Positions 25,029 through 28,239 of a DNA stretch of 28,239 bases are shown piece by piece. The position numbers and the translations under genes were made by a program. Numbering within the stretch: position 1 is the stretch's first letter; the number at the start of each line of letters is the position of its first letter. This DNA comes from Acidobacteriota bacterium (lineage in GTDB: Bacteria; Acidobacteriota; Terriglobia; UBA7540). The stretch is taken from NCBI GenBank assembly GCA_003224635.1, contig QHZK01000063.1:1-28239 (forward strand). The letters are read 5' to 3'. The notes below the pieces were generated by a model that worked only from the letters and a program-made list of their open reading frames with translations, searched no databases and was not told the origin of the DNA.

Positions 25029-26513
25029 TCAGTCTGGTGCTTCGCATCCATTGGGGCCGACGAGCTGTGGCGCTCGATTGAACGGAACATTTCCCGCATC
25101 ATGACGACCCATGCACACGTATTCGAACCCCGCGCTCCTGACGGCGTCGGGATCACAGACACCTCGTCCGTCGAGGAGAACTGGAGCCTCCATAAGATGG
25201 CGCAAGCGAGGCAGGTCCAGTTGTCGAAATTCGTCCCATTCCGTAAGTATGAGAAGCGCCTCCGCCCCTTGGGCTGCAGCGTAAGGAGAGGGGCAATAAG
25301 TCAGCCGTCCTGGTTGCTCTGGGAATACGAGCTGGGTGTTGCCCATCGCTTTGGGATCGTACAGGCGGAGAACGGCTCGCTCTCTCAGAAGAGCCTCGAT
25401 GATTCGCAGGCTCGGAGCGTCACGAACGTCATCGGTGCCAGGCTTGAAGGCCAGGCCCAAGATGCCGATCGTCTTTCCCCGAACGACCCAAAGCGCGCTC
25501 TCCAGCTTTCTGAGGAAGAGATCAATGCGGCCGCGATTGATCCGCTCAACTTCCTTCAGCAGCGAGAAATCCACGCCATGTTCCTCGGCAAGGTGGATGA
25601 AGGCTCGAAGATCCTTAGGAAGGCAGTAGCCGCCGAAGCCGATACCTGGAGAGAGAAAATGGGGGCCGATTCGCGGATCCAAGCCGAGCGCGTGCGCCAC
25701 GTCGTTGACGTCAGCGTCCACGGCCTCGCACAAGTCAGCCACCATGTTGATGAAGGAAATCTTGGTCGCCAGGAAGGCGTTTGCTGCGTGCTTGATGAGT
25801 TCTGCCGTGTTGAGGGTCGTCACCACGAACTTGCAGTTCAAGGGGCGGTAGAGCTGCTCAAGGATTTGCCGCGCTTTTTCCGACTCGACTCCGAGGACAA
25901 TCCGGTCGGGGTGGAAGAAGTTTTCTAACGCCTTTCCCTCTTGCAGGAATTCGGGATTTGAGGCGACCTCGAAATGACATGTGGAGTCGACTGAAAGTGC
26001 GGCTGCTGGCGACCGATCGTGATGGTCGCTTCCGGCGCCGGCATGGCGATGCGGGCGAGCGCAACGCTCGATCGTCCTCTTGATCCACTGACCGGTTACG
26101 GCGGGAACCGTGCTCTTTTCCACCACCAACTTGTATCCATTGAGGTTCCGCGCAATGTTGCGGGCGATGGCTTCGACGTGACTCAGGTCTGCCTCCCCAT
26201 TCTCCCTCTGCGGTGTGCTCACGCAAACGAAGAGAACGGGAGCGGAACGAACCGCTTCGCCGACTTCGTCCGCAAGTGTGAATTTCCCACTCTTCAAGTG
26301 CTTACATAGGAGCTCCCGAAGCCCGGCCTCGTAAAAAGGAGGTTTTGCAGCTCGTAGGAGGGCTACCCGCACCCGGTCTTCGTCTGCCCCGATCACTTTC
26401 CAACCCAACTCAGCCAGGCCCAGGGCAGTAGGGAGACCCACGTGACCCAGGCCCAAGACCGCGACCTGCGCGTTAGCAGAATGAAATTCGCCTATCCCGT
26501 TTCCGTTGTCCAT
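25029..26513 (-). CDS. ugd: UDP-glucose 6-dehydrogenase
   Basis: The enzyme oxidises UDP-glucose twice with NAD+ to UDP-glucuronate. The ATG at 26513 has AGGG about five bases upstream. The 494 residues contain the NAD-binding motif VAVLGLGHVGLPTALGLAELG (from about 17), VLFVCVSTP (93-101), VVEKSTVPAVTG (130-141), FEVASNPEFLQEG (181-193), the middle domain NTAELIKHAANAFLATKISF, the catalytic cysteine motif GFGGYCLPKD (Cys297) and IGILGLAFKPGTDDVRDAPS. The cysteine context (GFGG.C.PKD) identifies UDP-glucose dehydrogenase rather than the UDP-ManNAc enzyme WecC. Unusual is an insertion of about 25 residues (about 151-178, HRHAGAGSDHHDR and neighbours) between the catalytic strand region and FEVASNPEF. 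It precedes the export genes and gives the pathway an acidic sugar. Confidence 0.95.
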   Translation of the reverse strand: MDNGNGIGEFHSANAQVAVLGLGHVGLPTALGLAELGWKVIGADEDRVRVALLRAAKPPFYEAGLRELLCKHLKSGKFTLADEVGEAVRSAPVLFVCVSTPQRENGEADLSHVEAIARNIARNLNGYKLVVEKSTVPAVTGQWIKRTIERCARPHRHAGAGSDHHDRSPAAALSVDSTCHFEVASNPEFLQEGKALENFFHPDRIVLGVESEKARQILEQLYRPLNCKFVVTTLNTAELIKHAANAFLATKISFINMVADLCEAVDADVNDVAHALGLDPRIGPHFLSPGIGFGGYCLPKDLRAFIHLAEEHGVDFSLLKEVERINRGRIDLFLRKLESALWVVRGKTIGILGLAFKPGTDDVRDAPSLRIIEALLRERAVLRLYDPKAMGNTQLVFPEQPGRLTYCPSPYAAAQGAEALLILTEWDEFRQLDLPRLRHLMEAPVLLDGRGVCDPDAVRSAGFEYVCMGRHDAGNVPFNRAPQLVGPNGCEAPD

Positions 26514-26663
26514 GTGACCCTAAACTCCTCATCTCACCACTTGATAAGTCTCAACACTCGCGATTGCCGTGCTCTCTCGATCACGGCGTGGGCAACGACA
26601 TTCGCAGCAGCTTCGTCGAGTGCCAAAACCGCCCGGTTCCCTCACCGCGGCGCTCGGCAAGTC

Positions 26664-27080
26664 CTATTTCGCCCACACATTCTGTCTTACGGGGCCAGAA
26701 GCCCGTCGGACGAAGTGATGATCTACAAAAACCGCCGCCAGCGTGTATGAAGTCTCCGGCTTGCGGGGCGGCGTCGCACGAACGATGCGCCCGCGGCAGT
26801 TCACCTCCGCCCCTGGTTGATTGGAAATTTGGGCAAGAAGTTCGAACCTCACGTCGATCGGAGTGTTCGGTTCTAGAGAGCGCTCGGATCGAAAGAGCAT
26901 ACCAGACGTGCTGATGTCCTGAGTCCAACCGTCGGTCCAATTCGTTTCACCACTGACCCGGTAACGCACCAGGACTTCAATCATAAAACGCTGAGCACGC
27001 CGCAACATGTGTGCACGACCGTCCCCACCAGTCGTCCTCTCCTTGGGGTCGTCGTCTTCTGGGCGACCCAGCCGACTCAT
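26664..27080 (-). CDS. PilZ domain protein, likely c-di-GMP receptor
   Basis: The frame is open to 27344, but the ATG at 27080 (MSRLGRPEDD) gives a natural 138-residue PilZ protein; the upstream part has the look of untranslated sequence and holds the probable promoter. Residues 24-138 form the PilZ domain: RRAQRF is the RxxxR c-di-GMP motif, then VLVRYRVSG, and WTQDISTSGMLFRSE contains the D-x-S-x-x-G motif. The strands RFELLAQISNQ, VNCRGRIVRATPP and SYTLAAVFVDHHF complete the barrel. Both ligand motifs are intact. It has no extra domain, so it works by binding a partner. It stands at the head of the EPS run, 151 bases before the dehydrogenase gene, and probably links c-di-GMP to polymer synthesis or motility. 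The target is unknown. Confidence 0.88.
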   Translation of the reverse strand: MSRLGRPEDDDPKERTTGGDGRAHMLRRAQRFMIEVLVRYRVSGETNWTDGWTQDISTSGMLFRSERSLEPNTPIDVRFELLAQISNQPGAEVNCRGRIVRATPPRKPETSYTLAAVFVDHHFVRRASGPVRQNVWAK

Positions 27081-27119
27081 TGACGCCAGGATGAATGATT
27101 CGTTAACGCAGCATGAACG

Positions 27120-27148
27120 ATTAAAGGCGGGCTGACAATCGTCGGAAA
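27120..27148 (-). promoter_or_regulatory. Probable sigma-70-type promoter of the PilZ gene
   Basis: On the minus strand a -10 box TTTAAT (27125-27120; five of six consensus bases) lies 17 bases from a -35-like TTTCCG (27148-27143; three of six). A transcript would begin near 27113 and have a leader of about 33 bases before the ATG at 27080. The -35 box overlaps the perfect inverted repeat that starts at 27146. Confidence 0.4.
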
Positions 27149-27168
27149 GGGCAACGGAATTGCCCTTT
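27146..27168. promoter_or_regulatory. Perfect 9-bp inverted repeat over the PilZ promoter
   Basis: AAAGGGCAA (27146-27154) and TTGCCCTTT (27160-27168) are exact reverse complements separated by CGGAA. The site touches the proposed -35 box. Size and position fit a dimeric repressor or activator operator; a small RNA hairpin in a longer transcript is the alternative. Confidence 0.6.
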
Positions 27169-27193
27169 GGTACCAGATTGCCCGAAGGTACCA
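27159..27193. repeat. Direct repeat ATTGCCC-N3-GGTACCA, two copies, period 18
   Basis: Copies at 27159-27175 and 27177-27193 agree at 14 of 17 positions and differ only in the central triplet (TTT against GAA). Each contains the palindrome GGTACC. The first copy shares its ATTGCCCTTT with the right arm of the adjacent 9-bp inverted repeat, so the two structures form one compound site upstream of the PilZ gene. Confidence 0.55.
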
Positions 27194-27471
27194 TTGATTG
27201 AAGTCGCGCCAAGGAGGCCCAAAGGGCGCGGCGCTTGATGGGTTGCCCCAGAGCAAACTGCGGGCGGCGAATTGCTGTCGAGTCGAGCACTCGCAGTAAG
27301 GAGCCTGTTCTGAGCCGCCGGAGCGTGGCCTTAGATCGTTCCAATGGTGTTCGACGTAGCCTAGCTTTACTACGAACGGTATTTCCATGTATTGTGATAC
27401 CCGCGTTGATTATGTTGATTTCTCGGCTGCGGTATTTTACCCGTCTCGCTCCTACAGACCCCTCCTGATTC

Positions 27472-27514
27472 GTGTCGGAAATATTCTGACGCCTGTCCGG
27501 ATCATTCCGACAGG
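27472..27514. promoter_or_regulatory. Two tandem dyad operators with TGTCGGAAT half-sites, centres 21 bp apart
   Basis: Dyad 1 (27472-27492) has half-sites TGTCGGAAA and, inverted, CGTCAGAAT. Dyad 2 (27492-27514) has TGTCCGGAT and, inverted, TGTCGGAAT, flanked by CC/GG. The symmetry centres are at about 27482 and 27503, two helical turns apart, so two dimers would sit on the same face of DNA. CCTGTCC at 27492 also matches GGACAGG at 27513 exactly. The site lies about 400 bases before the PilZ start and about 510 before the response-regulator start, as is common for enhancer-type activators. Confidence 0.6.
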
Positions 27515-27547
27515 ACAGGGGTCACGGTTTGCAACTAACAGAAGGCT

Positions 27548-27566
27548 ATTACACAAGCAGTGTAAT
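27548..27566. promoter_or_regulatory. Perfect 7-bp inverted repeat upstream of plus-strand promoter
   Basis: ATTACAC (27548-27554) and GTGTAAT (27560-27566) are exact reverse complements with a five-base spacer. The site ends 14 bases before the TTGACA box at 27581, a usual position for an activator or repressor operator. Confidence 0.5.
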
Positions 27567-27580
27567 ATCTGCGCAGTTAC

Positions 27581-27609
27581 TTGACACCGCGCGGGAATGG
27601 CTTTACTTT
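27581..27609 (+). promoter_or_regulatory. Putative sigma-70-type promoter, plus strand
   Basis: TTGACA at 27581-27586 matches the -35 consensus exactly; 17 bases later comes TACTTT (27604-27609), a weak -10 with three of six matches. It would read toward the response-regulator gene with a leader of about 410 bases. Confidence 0.4.
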
Positions 27610-27633
27610 GAAAGGGACGTGGTGGAGCACGTG

Positions 27634-27693
27634 ATGATAATCCTACAGAACGCGGGCGCGCCAGAAGTGAACGGCAAGAGGACCAAGAGCTGA
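27634..27693 (+). CDS. Possible 19-codon leader ORF
   Basis: ATG at 27634 follows GGAG at a spacing of six and opens a frame of 19 codons (MIILQNAGAPEVNGKRTKS) ending in TGA at 27691-27693. The stop is followed after four bases by a hairpin at 27698-27716. It lies just after the putative plus-strand promoter. No codon bias or homology can support so short a frame, so it may well be chance. Confidence 0.2.
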   Translation: MIILQNAGAPEVNGKRTKS

Positions 27694-27697
27694 TTGC

Positions 27698-27716
27698 TGG
27701 CCGTCTTTCGCGGCCA
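27698..27716 (+). other. Perfect 6-bp stem-loop in the response-regulator leader
   Basis: TGGCCG and CGGCCA pair perfectly around a seven-base loop (TCTTTCG). No T-run follows, so it is not a standard terminator. Between this hairpin and the response-regulator gene (27717-28027) I see no convincing gene, only a ten-codon frame at 27750 and a lone TGTCGGAA half-site at 27866-27873. Confidence 0.35.
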
Positions 27717-28027
27717 CCGCACCCGTTGCGGCAGGAACGCAAAGGGATCATGAAAAGACACGGACCCATCTTGTGTCTCTGACGTGTTGCGGGTTGGTAC
27801 TACGCTTCGAACGGAAGACGGGTGCTATCGGCTGACGGGTTAGGCGACAGACCGAAGGGATGTCTTGTCGGAAGAGACCGGCTATCTATTATGAAGCCTC
27901 CGCAAGAGAGGAATTTGTTCGCTCCTCGGGCGGAACTGGCAGACCAGGAGAGGGCATTTCAGCCATAGCCATGTCGGGTGGGTCAACCGCACACGGGATC
28001 TCCGAGCTTGGCCGTCGCGTCAAGCCT

Positions 28028-28239
28028 ATGGATAGCAGCGCTCGCAACATTCGCATCGTAATCGCTGATGATCACACGATGTTTCGTGATGGTCTGCGGA
28101 GGGTACTCGAAACCGATCCACACTTCCAGGTCGTCGGAGAAGCCGCTGATGGCCTCGAGGCTGTCAGGCGCGTTCGCGAGTTAGCTCCTGACATTCTTCT
28201 GCTCGATCTTTCCATGCCTCGCCATTCAGGCTGGGAGGC
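28028..28239 (+). CDS. Response regulator, NarL/FixJ-type receiver domain (runs off right edge)
   Basis: The only clear plus-strand gene. The frame is open to the end of the window and shows 70 complete codons of a receiver domain. IRIVIADDHTMFRDGLRRVL carries the acidic pair (DD) of the metal site; VVGEAADGLEAVRRVRELAP follows; DILLLDLSMPRHSGWE contains the phospho-acceptor Asp in the LLDLSMP strand. The DDHxMFRDGLR start is typical of NarL/UhpA-type regulators, whose C-terminus is a LuxR-type helix-turn-helix, but that part is outside the window. An in-frame ATG at 27971 would add 19 residues without similarity to the family; neither start has a good ribosome site. It is divergent from the PilZ gene across the operator-rich region. 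Whether it controls the EPS locus is inference. Confidence 0.9.
   Translation, partial: MDSSARNIRIVIADDHTMFRDGLRRVLETDPHFQVVGEAADGLEAVRRVRELAPDILLLDLSMPRHSGWE

Noticed and set aside
27159..27193. Sigma-54 promoter from TGGTACC...GGGCA on the minus strand
   Set aside because: The distance between GG and GC is nine instead of the invariant ten bases in both copies, and the -24 box has T instead of C.
27081..27344. Upstream extension of the PilZ protein to 27344
   Set aside because: The extra 88 residues resemble no domain, cross the probable promoter and a perfect inverted repeat, and the ATG at 27080 already gives a complete PilZ protein.

Overview
The window is a chromosomal extracellular-polysaccharide (EPS/capsule) biosynthesis locus of the Wzx/Wzy type from a GC-rich Gram-negative bacterium. 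Member of the Acidobacteriota is my best guess, from the style of the genes, the giant IPT/TIG-repeat secreted protein, and an intergenic repeat with the TCATTCCGAG...GGAATCTC signature that I associate with that phylum. The phylum is inferred from memory of such genomes, not proven here. A partial gene at the left edge and a partial response regulator at the right edge run off the window.

Almost everything is on the minus strand, so the locus reads from right to left. In transcription order: a PilZ protein (27080-26664), UDP-glucose 6-dehydrogenase (26513-25029), a hairpin MITE-like repeat (24923-24788), Wza-type export protein (24763-24023), Wzz/GumC-type co-polymerase (23980-22463), a CpsD-like ATPase lacking the P-loop lysine (22264-21530), a degenerate GGDEF protein (21361-20771), the priming sugar-phosphate transferase (20774-19968), a membrane GT2 (19957-18797), an ATP-grasp ligase (18707-17403), an HprK-like kinase (17403-16213), a ~1550-residue IPT/TIG protein (16191-11530), Wzx flippase (11339-9786), Wzy/WaaL-type polymerase/ligase (9688-8177), a thymidylate-kinase-like protein (8126-7407), a NodB-type deacetylase (7332-6388), a GT4 (6352-5030), a glutamine-dependent amidotransferase (4926-2950), and three predicted secreted proteins (2853-1732, 1585-389, 227-1). 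Spacing is short and several junctions overlap (ATGA, TGATG), so long co-transcribed blocks are likely.

How it works together (inference from families): the dehydrogenase supplies UDP-glucuronate; the ExoY-like transferase starts the repeat unit on undecaprenyl phosphate; GT2 and GT4 extend it; the deacetylase, AsnB-type amidotransferase and perhaps the ATP-grasp/HprK-like pair decorate it; Wzx flips and the Wzy-like protein polymerises it; Wzz- and Wza-type proteins control length and export. Two likely c-di-GMP inputs (PilZ; degenerate GGDEF with an intact RxxD) suggest second-messenger control.

The divergent region between the PilZ gene and the response regulator (27081-28027) is dense in dyad symmetry: two tandem palindromes 21 bp apart, a perfect 9-bp inverted repeat over the probable PilZ promoter, an 18-bp-period direct repeat, and a 7-bp inverted repeat just upstream of a consensus -35. 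This is the most interesting non-coding part of the window. No exosortase, PEP-CTERM protein, CRISPR, RNA gene or transposase is visible.
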